Positions 6,637 through 15,918 of a stretch of DNA of 34,215 nucleotides are shown here, piece after piece; position 1 is the stretch's first letter; every line of letters begins with the position of its first letter. Both the position numbers and the translations under genes were made by a program. Where the stretch lies: positions 1 to 34,215 of the forward strand of contig NZ_FNYZ01000033.1 of the NCBI RefSeq assembly GCF_900109095.1, given 5' to 3'. Origin of the DNA: Sphingobium sp. AP50 (GTDB lineage Bacteria; Pseudomonadota; Alphaproteobacteria; Sphingomonadales; Sphingomonadaceae). The notes under the pieces were generated by a model. That model ran no database searches. It had not been told where the DNA came from and saw only the letters and a program-made list of their open reading frames with translations.

Positions 6637-9483
6637 ATGATCGGAAAGGGCAATATCCATCGGGGCGACCGGCGCTGGCTGGCGGGGGCATCCTTTGCGG
6701 CGCTGGTGCTGGCGATGCCGGCCGGGGCATGGGCGCAGGACAGCGCGCCGCAGGTAGCGCAGGACGCTGCGCCGGAAGGCGAGGTCGCCGATATCGTCGT
6801 CACCGGTTTCCGCCAGTCGCTGGGCGCGGCGATCAACCTGAAGCGCCAGACGGTGGGGTCGGTGGACGCGATCGTCGCCGAAGACATCGCCAAATTCCCC
6901 GACCAGAATCTGGCGGAATCCCTGCAACGCATTCCCGGCATCTCGATCCAGCGCGACGGCGGCGAAGGGCGCGCGATCACGGTGCGTGGTCTGGGCGCGC
7001 AGTTTACGCGCGTCCGGGTCAACGGGCTGGAGACGGTGGCGACGTCGACCGACGGCGCCAGCTCCAACCGCGACCGCGCGTTCGACTTCAATGTCTTCGC
7101 GTCGGAACTGTTCAGTTCGCTGGTGGTGCACAAGACCGCGGAGGCTTCGCTCGATGAAGGGTCGCTGGGCGCGGTGGTGGACCTGAACACCGGCAATCCG
7201 CTGGCGGGGAAGAGCGGCTTTACCTTCGTCGGCTCGGCGACCGGTTCCTATAACGACCTCAGCAAGAAATGGGGGCCGCGTCTGGCGGGGCTGATGTCGT
7301 GGAAGTCGGAGGACGGGCAATGGGGCGTGGCGCTCTCCGCCGCCTATTCGAAGCTCGATACCAAGCAGATGGGCAACAACACTGTGCGCTGGTCGCAGGC
7401 GCGGTTCGACAGCGTCGATGGCGTGCCCTGCTTCACCGCGCCCAATAGCGGCGGTTCCTATGTAGCGAGCGATGCCTGCAATGAGGCGGCGCTGGCCTTC
7501 CACCCGCGCATTCCGCGCTATGGCGAGATCGCGCAGGAACGCGAGCGGCTGGGCGTGACCGGGTCGATCCAGTGGGCGCCGTCCGATGCGACCAAGGTGT
7601 CGATCGACGGCCTCTTCTCTCGCTTCCGCGAAACGCGCGAGGAGAAATGGGGTGAGGTACTGCTGCGCTCCAACGAACGGTCGATCGACGTCGTCAACCC
7701 GACCTATGACGACAAGGGCAATATGGTGTCGGCGAGGCTGAACGATGCCTGGGTTCGCACCGAACATTATCTGCGCAAGTCACAGACCAAATTCTATCAG
7801 CTGGGCGCGACCTGGGATCAGGATGTCAGCGACAGCCTGCGCTTCACCCTGCTGGGCGGCTTTTCCAAGTCAGATGCGTCGATCCCGGTTGAAACGACTT
7901 TGGTGTTCGATGATCGCGATGCGCAGGGTTATAGCTATGACTATAGCAATTCGCGGAGGCCCGTGCTGACATTCGGCACCAGCGTCACCGATCCGGCCAA
8001 TTTCCAGCTGGCGGAAATCCGCGACCGGCCTTCGTCCACCGTCAACAAATTCCGCACCGCCCAGTTGCGCACCGAATGGGATGTGACTGACGGTTTCACG
8101 GTCAAGGTTGGCGGGGTCTATCGCCGCTTCTCCTTCGATACCGAGGGCTTTACCCGCGATACGGTGGTGTGTGGCAATGGTGGTGTGGACCGGGTGCTGG
8201 GCACGGTGAATTGTTCGCCCACCAGCGCCTTTGGCCCGACCGCCATCTATGGCCTGCCGGTGACGTCCGATCTGGCGCAGCTGTTTACGCTCAAGGGCGC
8301 GGGTGCGCCGGCAGGAACGACGACGCAATGGCTGGTGCCCAATCTGGCGACCGGCACCGACTATACCAACCTGTATGAGCGGGCGCTGGCGGTGGATGCC
8401 GGCAATACCCGCGGCGTGGTGGAGAAGACCACCGGCGGCTATATCCAGTTCGACGCCAAGGGCGAGATTTTCGGGCTGGAATATGCGGCCAATGCGGGCA
8501 TCCGCTATGTGAAGACGGACCAGAGTTCGCGCGGCCTGAACAATGGCGCGATGGTCAGCGTGTCGCGATCCTATGAGGACTGGCTACCCGCCGCGAACAT
8601 CGCCTTCTTCCCGCACAAGGACATTATCGTGCGCGCGTCGGTGGCCGATGTGATGACGCGCCCCAGCCTTGGCAATCTCACGCCGGGCGGGTCGGTCGAC
8701 GGGTTCAACTATCGCATCAGCTTCGGTAATCCCTTCCTCGATCCGTTCCGGGCGACGGCCTATGATCTGGCGGTGGAATGGTATTTCGCGCCGCAATCGG
8801 TCTTCTCCGTCGCGGCGTTCAAGAAGGATGTGCAGAGTTTCCCAATCAGCCAGACGATCACGGGCACTTTCGCATCGACGGGCCTTCCGCTGTCGGTGAT
8901 CCCGCCCAGTTCGCCCGCCGCGATCCAGCCCGAGCGGCCCGAAGGCTGGGCGATCAACACGATCGTCAACGGCAGCGGCGCCAGCCTGAAGGGGATCGAG
9001 CTTGCGGTGCAGGCGCCGTTCACCTTCCTGCCCGGCTTCCTGTCGCATTTCGGCGGAATTCTGAACGCGACCTTCGTGGACTCCAGCGCCAGCTACACTG
9101 TCTCCGGCCCGGCCGTGGTGCCCGGCGGTGGCAATATCGCTTCGGTGCGCAACGCCACTTTGTTCGGGCTGTCGAAGCGGGCGTTCAACGGCACGCTTTA
9201 TTATGAGGATGAGAAATTCTCGGCGCGCGTGTCGGCCAGTTATCGCAGCGGCTATATCGATCAGAATAGCGGCACCGGCAATGTGTTCGAAGGCTATAAC
9301 AGCACGGTCAATGTCGATGCATCGGTACGCTACAAGCTGACCGACTGGATCGAATTGTCGCTGGAAGGGATCAACCTGACCGACGAATATCGCGATCGCT
9401 ACACCGATCTCGATGCCGACCGGAATTATGAATATCTGCACTTCGGGCGCACTTTGCAGATCGGCGCACGCTTCAAGCTCTAA
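6637..9483 (+). CDS. TonB-dependent receptor (Xanthomonas/Caulobacter type)
   Basis: This 948-residue outer-membrane receptor has a Sec signal peptide (about 1-33, ending AWAQ), a TonB box near residue 52 (DIVVTGFR), and a plug domain with FPDQNLAESLQRIPGISIQR and VRGLGAQFTRVRVNG. A long barrel follows and the chain ends on an aromatic-rich strand, LQIGARFKL. The plug sequence is typical of the TonB-Xanth-Caul class (TIGR01782), which often imports oligosaccharides. Given the neighbours, the cargo is probably oligogalacturonides or other pectic fragments. The ATG at 6637 has GGAGAGGA upstream. It has its own promoter and operator 2, and ends at a hairpin before the GH43 gene. Confidence 0.9.
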   Translation: MIGKGNIHRGDRRWLAGASFAALVLAMPAGAWAQDSAPQVAQDAAPEGEVADIVVTGFRQSLGAAINLKRQTVGSVDAIVAEDIAKFPDQNLAESLQRIPGISIQRDGGEGRAITVRGLGAQFTRVRVNGLETVATSTDGASSNRDRAFDFNVFASELFSSLVVHKTAEASLDEGSLGAVVDLNTGNPLAGKSGFTFVGSATGSYNDLSKKWGPRLAGLMSWKSEDGQWGVALSAAYSKLDTKQMGNNTVRWSQARFDSVDGVPCFTAPNSGGSYVASDACNEAALAFHPRIPRYGEIAQERERLGVTGSIQWAPSDATKVSIDGLFSRFRETREEKWGEVLLRSNERSIDVVNPTYDDKGNMVSARLNDAWVRTEHYLRKSQTKFYQLGATWDQDVSDSLRFTLLGGFSKSDASIPVETTLVFDDRDAQGYSYDYSNSRRPVLTFGTSVTDPANFQLAEIRDRPSSTVNKFRTAQLRTEWDVTDGFTVKVGGVYRRFSFDTEGFTRDTVVCGNGGVDRVLGTVNCSPTSAFGPTAIYGLPVTSDLAQLFTLKGAGAPAGTTTQWLVPNLATGTDYTNLYERALAVDAGNTRGVVEKTTGGYIQFDAKGEIFGLEYAANAGIRYVKTDQSSRGLNNGAMVSVSRSYEDWLPAANIAFFPHKDIIVRASVADVMTRPSLGNLTPGGSVDGFNYRISFGNPFLDPFRATAYDLAVEWYFAPQSVFSVAAFKKDVQSFPISQTITGTFASTGLPLSVIPPSSPAAIQPERPEGWAINTIVNGSGASLKGIELAVQAPFTFLPGFLSHFGGILNATFVDSSASYTVSGPAVVPGGGNIASVRNATLFGLSKRAFNGTLYYEDEKFSARVSASYRSGYIDQNSGTGNVFEGYNSTVNVDASVRYKLTDWIELSLEGINLTDEYRDRYTDLDADRNYEYLHFGRTLQIGARFKL

Positions 9484-9491
9484 AGCGCCTG

Positions 9492-9528
9492 GCCGGATCG
9501 CGTCTGCACGTGCGATCCGGCTATTTTA
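9492..9528 (+). terminator. Hairpin after the receptor gene
   Basis: GCCGGATCGC (9492-9501) pairs with GCGATCCGGC (9512-9521), followed by the T-rich tail TATTTTA. It begins eight bases after the receptor stop and fits a (possibly partial) terminator before the GH43 gene. The central CGTCTGCACG is identical to that of the hairpin at 5324-5355. Confidence 0.6.
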
Positions 9529-9550
9529 CGGTTTCGATATAGGAGAGCAT

Positions 9551-11140
9551 ATGACGATCAGCCGCCGCGACGCCCTGACGGGAACATTGGCTGGCGGCGC
9601 GATCGCGCTGGGCGGCGGGCCTGCGGCACTGGCTGCGCCCGCTGGGCCGACGGGCTGGAAACGTGGGCTCGACAATCAGCGGGTCGCCGATCTGGGCGAT
9701 GGACGTTTCCTCAATCCGCTGCTGGCGGGCGACCGGCCCGATCCCGCGATCCTGAAGGACGGGGCGGATTATTATCTGACCTTTTCCAGTTTCGACAGCT
9801 ATCCCGGCATCACCATCTGGCACAGCCGCGACCTCATCAACTGGCAGCCGCGCAAGGCGGCGCTCACCAAGAATATCGGATCGGTCTGGGCGGTCAGTCT
9901 GGAAAAGCATGAGGGCCGCTATTTCCTCTATATTCCGGTGAAGGCCGAGCCGAACAGCATCTTCGTCAGCCATGCCGACAGCATCGACGGGCCGTGGAGC
10001 GATCCGATCGACCTGAAGCTGCACGATCATATCGACCCCTGCCATGCGGTGGGGGAGGATGGCAGCCGCTGGCTGTTCCTGTCGGGCGGGGACCGTATCC
10101 GCCTGTCGGACGACGGGCTATCGACGGTCGGCGCAGTCGAGCATGTCTATGATCCCTGGCGTTACCCCGACACATGGGATGTGGAGGGGTTTTCCCCCGA
10201 AGGGCCGAAAATCCATCGCCATGGCGGCTGGTTCTACATGTTGACGGCGGTGGGCGGGACGGCCGGGCCGCCGACGGGGCATATGGTGATTGCGGCGCGA
10301 TCCCGCTCCATTCATGGGCCGTGGGAGCAGCATCCGGGCAACCCGCTTGTGCGCACGACCAGCCTAGATGAACGCTGGTGGTCGCGGGGGCATGCCAGTC
10401 TGGTCGAGGCGCCGGATAAAAGCTGGTGGGCCGTTTATCATGGCTATGAAAATGGGCTGTGGACGCTGGGGCGGCAGACGTTGCTCGATCCGGTGGAGTG
10501 GACGGCGGACGGCTGGTTCCGCATGACGGGCGGCGACCTGTCGCAGCCCTTGCCCAAGCCGCGCGGCGGGCAGGCGCTGCCGCATGGCATGGCGCTGAGC
10601 GATGATTTCCGCGAATTGAAGCTGGGCGCGAAATGGAATTTCTTCCGACCCGCGCCTGACGAGGCGAGCCGGGCGCGGGTTGCCGATGGCGCGCTGATGC
10701 TGAAGGGGCGGGGCAAGGCGCCGGTGGATTCATCGCCGCTGCTGCTGATTGCGGGCGACCCGTCTTACGAGTTTCAGTGCGACATAGAGATTGCGCCGGG
10801 CGGGACGGCGGGGCTGATCCTCTTCTATGACGACAAGCTCTATTGCGGGCTGGGTTTTGACGAGACGCGGTTCGTTACCCATCAATATGGGATGGAGCGG
10901 GGCCGGCCAGCCAATAGCTATGGCCGGCGGCTGACGATGAAGGTGACGAACCATCATCATATCATCGCCTATCATCTGTCGGGCGATGGCGGGCGGACAT
11001 GGCAGCGGTTTGACCGGGGCATGGAAGTGTCCGGCTATCACCATAATGTGCGCGGTGGATTTCTGATGCTGCGCCCCGGTCTTTACGCCGCCGGGCCGGG
11101 CGAGGCGCGGTTCCGCAATTTCCGGTTCCGCGCGCTGTAG
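9551..11140 (+). CDS. Exported GH43 glycosidase
   Basis: The protein is 529 residues. It begins with a twin-arginine-like signal (ISRRDALTGTLAGG... AALAAP). Residues about 50-350 form a five-bladed GH43 domain: the base is probably Asp64 in DRPDPAIL, the pKa-tuning residue Asp162 in HIDPCHAV, and the acid Glu217 in SPEGPKIH. The C-terminal 180 residues resemble the concanavalin-like sandwich found in beta-xylosidase/arabinofuranosidase members. GH43 enzymes release arabinose, xylose or galactose from side chains, so this one may trim pectic arabinan or galactan after import. The ATG at 9551 follows AGGAGA; longer frames overlap the receptor. It is probably expressed by readthrough of the preceding hairpin. 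Confidence 0.87.
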   Translation: MTISRRDALTGTLAGGAIALGGGPAALAAPAGPTGWKRGLDNQRVADLGDGRFLNPLLAGDRPDPAILKDGADYYLTFSSFDSYPGITIWHSRDLINWQPRKAALTKNIGSVWAVSLEKHEGRYFLYIPVKAEPNSIFVSHADSIDGPWSDPIDLKLHDHIDPCHAVGEDGSRWLFLSGGDRIRLSDDGLSTVGAVEHVYDPWRYPDTWDVEGFSPEGPKIHRHGGWFYMLTAVGGTAGPPTGHMVIAARSRSIHGPWEQHPGNPLVRTTSLDERWWSRGHASLVEAPDKSWWAVYHGYENGLWTLGRQTLLDPVEWTADGWFRMTGGDLSQPLPKPRGGQALPHGMALSDDFRELKLGAKWNFFRPAPDEASRARVADGALMLKGRGKAPVDSSPLLLIAGDPSYEFQCDIEIAPGGTAGLILFYDDKLYCGLGFDETRFVTHQYGMERGRPANSYGRRLTMKVTNHHHIIAYHLSGDGGRTWQRFDRGMEVSGYHHNVRGGFLMLRPGLYAAGPGEARFRNFRFRAL

Positions 11141-11149
11141 GACGGGCGG

Positions 11150-12514
11150 TTATTCCACGCCGGTCCAGCCGCCGCCCATCGCCTGATAGAGGGTGACGCG
11201 CGCGGTCAGTATGTCCGCCTGCGCCTGAACCAGCGCCAGTTCGACCGAGAAGAGCGATCTCTGCGCGTCGAGTTGCTCCAGATAGGGGGAATAGCCGGCG
11301 CGGTAGCGGTTGGAGGCGAGGCGGAAGCCTTCGGCGGCGGCTTCCCGCTGGCGCTGGAGCAATTGCACCTGTTCGTCGCCATGCTTGATCGCCGCCAGCG
11401 CATCCTCCACTTCGCGGAAGGCGCTGAGCGCGGCCTTGCGATAGGTGAATGCGGCCTGATCACGCTGGGCGCCTGCGGCTTCCGCTCCGGCGCGCAGGCG
11501 GCCGCCTTCGAACAGCGGGGCGAGGATGCTGCCGCCGACCGACCAGATGGTGATCGGATCGGCAAGCAGGGTGGAAAAGGCCGCCCCGCCCGATGCGGTC
11601 AGGCGCAGTTGCGGCAGGAATGCCTTGCGTGATGCCGCCAGCGATTTGTCGGCGGCGGCAAGCTGAAATTCGGCCTGTGCGATGTCGGGTCGGCGCCGCA
11701 GCAGATCGGACGGCAGGCCGTCGGCGATGGCGGGCCGGGTGAGGGCGGAGAGGGCCGTGCCGCGCGTGATGCCGCCCGGCAGTTCGCCGGTCAGCAGGCG
11801 CAGGGCATTTTCCTGTCGCGATATTGCCTGTTGCAGCGGGGGTATGACCTGTACCGTGGCCTGATATTCGGCCTGTGCCTGCGCCAGTTCGAGGCGGGGG
11901 GAATAGCCCGCATCGCTGCGCCGTTGCGCCAGCTTGAGCGCGGCGGCGCGGGCGTCCAATGTCTGCTTCGCCACGGCCAGCCGGGCGTCGAGCGCCAGCA
12001 GCGTGATATAGCCGCTTGCCGCCGTGCCGGCGACCGACAGGCGGATGGCATCGCGTGCGGCCTGACTGGCGAGCCAGGCGGAGCGCGCTGCCGAAGCGCG
12101 GTCGGACAGGCGGCCGAACAGGTCGGCTTCCCATGCGGCCTGTAGCTGCGGCTGGCCTGCGGTCTGTTCGACCGGCTCGCCAAAGGCATTGACGGTGCGG
12201 GAGTCCGCTACGCCGCCAACGGCATCGAGCGTGGGCAACAGCGCGGCGCGGGCCAGGCCCTGTTGCGCTTTGGCTTCGCGGATACGGGCGCCCGCAATGG
12301 CGATGTCGATATTATTGGCCAGCGCCTGTTCGACCAAAGCGGTCAGGGTCGGGTCGCCAAAGCCCTGCCACCATGTCCGGTCGGAGGGGGTGGTGGGGCC
12401 GGCATCCGTGCGCCATGCGGGCGGCGGCGTGATGGGCGTGACATTGGCGGTTTCGACCGTGGGGCCGGCGCAGGCTGCCAGCGATGCCAGCAGGAGGAGA
12501 GGGGGCGCGCGCAT
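11150..12514 (-). CDS. NodT-family outer-membrane efflux lipoprotein
   Basis: This 454-residue protein has a lipobox (LASLAACAG, acylated Cys15), then two repeated outer-membrane-efflux (OEP) coiled-coil/barrel segments, as in the OprM/NodT family. The start PAWRTD...WWQGFGDPTLTALVEQAL is characteristic. It forms the trimeric exit duct of a tripartite pump. Its ATG overlaps the adaptor stop as TGATG, so it is translationally coupled and last in the efflux operon. Confidence 0.9.
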   Translation of the reverse strand: MRAPPLLLLASLAACAGPTVETANVTPITPPPAWRTDAGPTTPSDRTWWQGFGDPTLTALVEQALANNIDIAIAGARIREAKAQQGLARAALLPTLDAVGGVADSRTVNAFGEPVEQTAGQPQLQAAWEADLFGRLSDRASAARSAWLASQAARDAIRLSVAGTAASGYITLLALDARLAVAKQTLDARAAALKLAQRRSDAGYSPRLELAQAQAEYQATVQVIPPLQQAISRQENALRLLTGELPGGITRGTALSALTRPAIADGLPSDLLRRRPDIAQAEFQLAAADKSLAASRKAFLPQLRLTASGGAAFSTLLADPITIWSVGGSILAPLFEGGRLRAGAEAAGAQRDQAAFTYRKAALSAFREVEDALAAIKHGDEQVQLLQRQREAAAEGFRLASNRYRAGYSPYLEQLDAQRSLFSVELALVQAQADILTARVTLYQAMGGGWTGVE

Positions 12515-13626
12515 CAGTCGTTCGTATGAATCTTGATGACGACGGACATGCCGGGGCGCAGCCGTTTCGCCAAATCCTGCCCCGGATCGATCCGGACCCG
12601 CACGGCGATGCGCTGTGCGACCTTCACGAAATTGCCGGTGGCATTGTCGGCCTTGAGCACCGCAAATTCCGATCCGGCGGCGGGGGCCATATTTTCGACA
12701 TGGCCGGTCAGCTTCGCGCCGCCCAGTGCATCGACGCGGAAGGTGGCGCGCTGGCCGACGCGCATCCGGTGGGTCTGGGCCTCCTTATAATTGGCGATCA
12801 CCCAATGATCGTGCGGCACCAGAAACATGAGCTGCGTACCCGCCGTCACATAAGCGCCGTTGCGCACGCCGATTTCGGACAATTGCCCCGCGACAGGTGC
12901 GCGAATGATGCTGTTGTCGAGATCGATCTGAGCCAGATGCAATTGCGCCCGTGCGCCTTCCACCGCCGCCTCCAGACCGCCGCGTCCGACCATGACCGAT
13001 CGCACATCCTGCGTGCCGATCTGTCGGGTGGCGCCGGCCTGCTGCAGGGCGGCCTGCGCGGCGAGCAGGGCGGCTCGAGTCTGGTCGCGTTCGCGTTCCG
13101 AAATGGAACCGTCGGCCACCAGCGCATCGGCGCGGCGCATGTCGGCCTGCGCCTTGACCAGCTGGGCGCGGGCGCTGGCGATGCCGGCTTCCTGTCCGGT
13201 GAGCGCTGCCTCGCGCGATCGCTGGCTTTGCTGCGAATTGTCGAGTGCAGCGATCTGGGCGGCGAGATTGGCCTTCGCCTGTTCGACCTTTGCCGCATAG
13301 ATGCGCTGGTCGATGGTGGCGAGGATCTGGCCTGCCTTCACATCGGCGAAATCCTGTACCGGGACGGCGGTGACATAGCCGCTGACCTGCGGGCTGATGA
13401 TCGTCACCTTGCCACGTACATAGGCATTGTCGGTCTGTTCCGACCAGCCGGCAAAGGGCGGCAATTGCCAGGCATAGAGGATGGCGGTGATGGCAGCGAG
13501 CGCGATGGCGATGATCGCGATCACCGTCAGCCGACTACGCGCGGGCGGCCGCCAGCCGCTGGGCGGGGGATCGATCTGCGGGTCGGGCGTTTCCGGTTCG
13601 GGACCGGTGGTCGTCGGCTGGTTCAT
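12514..13626 (-). CDS. emrA: EmrA-type membrane fusion (adaptor) protein
   Basis: The protein is 370 residues. A proline-rich cytoplasmic tail and one membrane helix (about 33-53) are followed by the family hallmark TDNAYVRG, a biotinyl-lipoyl-like domain, a long alpha-hairpin (about 110-220), a second lipoyl half (IRAPVAGQLSEIGVRNG), and a beta-barrel region. It should bridge the inner-membrane transporter and the NodT duct. It starts seven bases after the transporter stop. The symbol rests on family and operon structure; the exported drug is unknown. Confidence 0.88.
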   Translation of the reverse strand: MNQPTTTGPEPETPDPQIDPPPSGWRPPARSRLTVIAIIAIALAAITAILYAWQLPPFAGWSEQTDNAYVRGKVTIISPQVSGYVTAVPVQDFADVKAGQILATIDQRIYAAKVEQAKANLAAQIAALDNSQQSQRSREAALTGQEAGIASARAQLVKAQADMRRADALVADGSISERERDQTRAALLAAQAALQQAGATRQIGTQDVRSVMVGRGGLEAAVEGARAQLHLAQIDLDNSIIRAPVAGQLSEIGVRNGAYVTAGTQLMFLVPHDHWVIANYKEAQTHRMRVGQRATFRVDALGGAKLTGHVENMAPAAGSEFAVLKADNATGNFVKVAQRIAVRVRIDPGQDLAKRLRPGMSVVIKIHTND

Positions 13627-13633
13627 GCGTCCC

Positions 13634-15316
13634 CTATTGGCTCCCCATAGCCTGTTGCGCAGCCTGTGCCTGCATCATCTTCTGCTGGAGCAGGATGACC
13701 GGCGATATTTCGCCCCGCCTGCGGATGGAATAGCGGATGGCATAGCCCCAGAGGGCAGTCAGCACCGCCAGCGCGCCGATCAACAGGAAGACATCGTTGA
13801 AGGCCAGGATATTGGCTTCCCGCGCGACCTGTTGTGCCAATATGGCGGCGCCTTCCGCGCTGCGCAGAGCGGGGTCGCCGATCACGCCAGACACCGCGCC
13901 GCCACCGGCGCGGATGCGCGCGGCGACCAGCGGGTCTGTCATGACGATATGCTGCACTAGCTCGTGCGAATGATATTTTTCGCGCACCACCTGAAAGGTA
14001 CCGAGCAGGGTGGTGCCCAGCAGGCCGCCGACACTCTGGCTCATGCTGAACAGCACGACGAAGCTGACGAAATGCTTGCCGCCTGCCAGCAGGGTGCGGG
14101 ACATGCCGATCACCATCGCCTGTGCCAGAAACAATATCGAGGCGAAGCCGATCAGCGCCTGGCTGAAATAGAAATTGGCCGGGCGGGTGAGATTGGTCGC
14201 GTCCGCATCCATGAAGGCGCCGATCGCGATCAGGATCACCGCAATGGTGATGGGGCGGCTGACGTTGGCGGGGCGGAAGGTGAGTACCGCCGTCACCATC
14301 CCCGCCAGCGAGGCGAGGAGGATGACGAGGTTGAGGGTGATCATCTGGTCGTTGATCATGCCCACGGCATTGAGCAGACCGACCGATCCGAACGCCTGTT
14401 CGGACAGGAGGATGCGCACGGAGGCGGCGATCAGCATCAGCCGCACCATTTCCCGTTTGCCCAGCCAGCGCGTGTTGATGAGCGGATTGGCGCGGTGATG
14501 TTCGACGAGAAGTGCCGTGCTGACCAGCAGTATGCAGGCCACCAGCGACCAGCCCATCCAGGCGCGCTCCGTCCACCATTCGATCCGCGCTTCGGACAGG
14601 ACGGCGATCAGCAGGCAGAGGCCCGGTGCGAGCAGGGCGAAGGTCAGGAAATCGAGTGGCTCGAACACTTTCTCCCGCTCGCTGGGCGGCAGGGGCAGCG
14701 CCATGACGGCGGCCAGCGAGGCGAAGGCCAGCCCCATTTCGAACCAGTAGAGCATGTGCCAGTCGCCCGATTCCAGTAGATGCGGGGAAAGGGCGCGGGC
14801 GATCGGCGTGGCGAGCTGGGGAATGGAGATGCCCATCATCACGCCGGCCAGCCTCTTGGGTGCGGGCAGACTTTGCATCAGATAGAGGATGGTGAGGGTG
14901 GACAGGCCCGACGCCGCGACGCCGCTGGCCGCGCGCACCGCGACCGAGGTCCAGAAGCCGTGCACGAACAAATGCATGATCGTGGTTAGCGCATAGGCCG
15001 CCAGCATGTAACGGATGAAAGGCTGTAGCCCGAACTGCTGGCGATATTTGACCAGCAGCAGGTTGGCGGTGACGTTGGTCATGAAATAGGCGGCGGTCAG
15101 CCAGGCGCTTTCATTGCTGTTGAGGCCGAGCGTGCCCTGCGCGAAGTTGAGGTTCACCGTCACCAGCGCGTTGCCGAGGCCGCCGGTGATGCCGATCAGA
15201 CAGCCGATCGCGAAATAGGCGCGGCGGCGGCGTGAGGGATGATCGGGATTGGCTGGCGATCCCGGCAGAGTCGGGCGCTCATGCGGTTTAAAGACATAGG
15301 GCGTCGTGTCGCTCAT
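13634..15316 (-). CDS. emrB: EmrB-type DHA2 drug/H+ antiporter
   Basis: This 560-residue major-facilitator protein has about 14 predicted membrane helices, beginning RRRAYFAIGCLIGITGGLGN and including the early segment ESAWLTAAYFMTNV typical of DHA2 members. It should use proton flow to load compounds into the EmrA-NodT conduit. The ATG at 15316 gives a normal cytoplasmic N-terminus, although no strong ribosome site is visible. A TTG 33 codons upstream in the same frame is possible but less likely. No MarR- or TetR-type regulator sits beside the operon in this window. Confidence 0.87.
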   Translation of the reverse strand: MSDTTPYVFKPHERPTLPGSPANPDHPSRRRRAYFAIGCLIGITGGLGNALVTVNLNFAQGTLGLNSNESAWLTAAYFMTNVTANLLLVKYRQQFGLQPFIRYMLAAYALTTIMHLFVHGFWTSVAVRAASGVAASGLSTLTILYLMQSLPAPKRLAGVMMGISIPQLATPIARALSPHLLESGDWHMLYWFEMGLAFASLAAVMALPLPPSEREKVFEPLDFLTFALLAPGLCLLIAVLSEARIEWWTERAWMGWSLVACILLVSTALLVEHHRANPLINTRWLGKREMVRLMLIAASVRILLSEQAFGSVGLLNAVGMINDQMITLNLVILLASLAGMVTAVLTFRPANVSRPITIAVILIAIGAFMDADATNLTRPANFYFSQALIGFASILFLAQAMVIGMSRTLLAGGKHFVSFVVLFSMSQSVGGLLGTTLLGTFQVVREKYHSHELVQHIVMTDPLVAARIRAGGGAVSGVIGDPALRSAEGAAILAQQVAREANILAFNDVFLLIGALAVLTALWGYAIRYSIRRRGEISPVILLQQKMMQAQAAQQAMGSQ

Positions 15317-15566
15317 GTCGGCGCGCCGTGGTGAATAGGGTCGAGGCACCTCGTCAAACCCAAGAGCGGCTTCCCCGGCGAGCGTTGGTCGGCTTCGCCT
15401 TGATAACCGGGCCAATGAGTCAGGCCAACAAGATTGTTGCGTGCTGGCAATGGTCGTTCACAAAGTAACTTTTCAAGAATCTGGAACAGATGGAATGAAT
15501 TTATCCCTCTGATCCGCAAAGCAGGACGGGACTAGAAGAGGGACATAGCCGGAAAGGAGTTTCGCC

Positions 15567-15887
15567 ATGCTGACCATCGCCACCCCCCGCCTCAGCCCCG
15601 CCGAATGGGACGATGTTCAGGCGACCCTGACTGCCGTTGCCAATTGCGGTTGCGGTGAACCGGTTGCCGCTGGGTCGCTCCGCTCGCGGATTGGTCATGC
15701 GGTCGATGCGCTGATCGGGCCGAAAAAGGCGGCGCTTGCACCGTTGCCTGTGCACCTGCGCCCGGTGCGCGATTTCCTGTGCGAAACCGGCCGTACCCGC
15801 AAGCTGGCTGAACGCCATATCCCCTCCCTGTCCGCGCAGGGCTTTTCCCGCGCCCAGATCGAAGCGCTGGCGTTGCTCGGCGCCTGA
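15567..15887 (+). CDS. Small hypothetical protein upstream of pirin
   Basis: The protein has 106 residues, no signal peptide and no membrane helix. A CGCG cluster (residues 27-30, NCGCGEP) stands before a mainly helical remainder. The middle (PLPVHLRPVRDFLCETGRTRKLAERHIPSL) suggests a small helical DNA- or protein-binding fold, but no family is recognised. The ATG follows AAGGAG at good spacing, and the gene is 31 bases from the pirin gene, so they probably form one transcript. Confidence 0.65.
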   Translation: MLTIATPRLSPAEWDDVQATLTAVANCGCGEPVAAGSLRSRIGHAVDALIGPKKAALAPLPVHLRPVRDFLCETGRTRKLAERHIPSLSAQGFSRAQIEALALLGA

Positions 15888-15918
15888 CCCCCCAATTCCC
15901 CCGAAAAGGAACAGTCCC

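Noticed and set aside
6790..6812. A third copy of the ACCGGTTTCC half of the operator
   Set aside because: It lies inside the receptor and encodes the conserved TonB box VVTGFR, so the match is explained by coding.
6484..7767. 427-codon minus-strand frame opposite the receptor N-terminus
   Set aside because: Antisense to the well-supported TonB-dependent receptor and shows no domain.
12484..13650. 388-codon plus-strand frame opposite emrA
   Set aside because: Shadow of the adaptor gene, with low-complexity composition.
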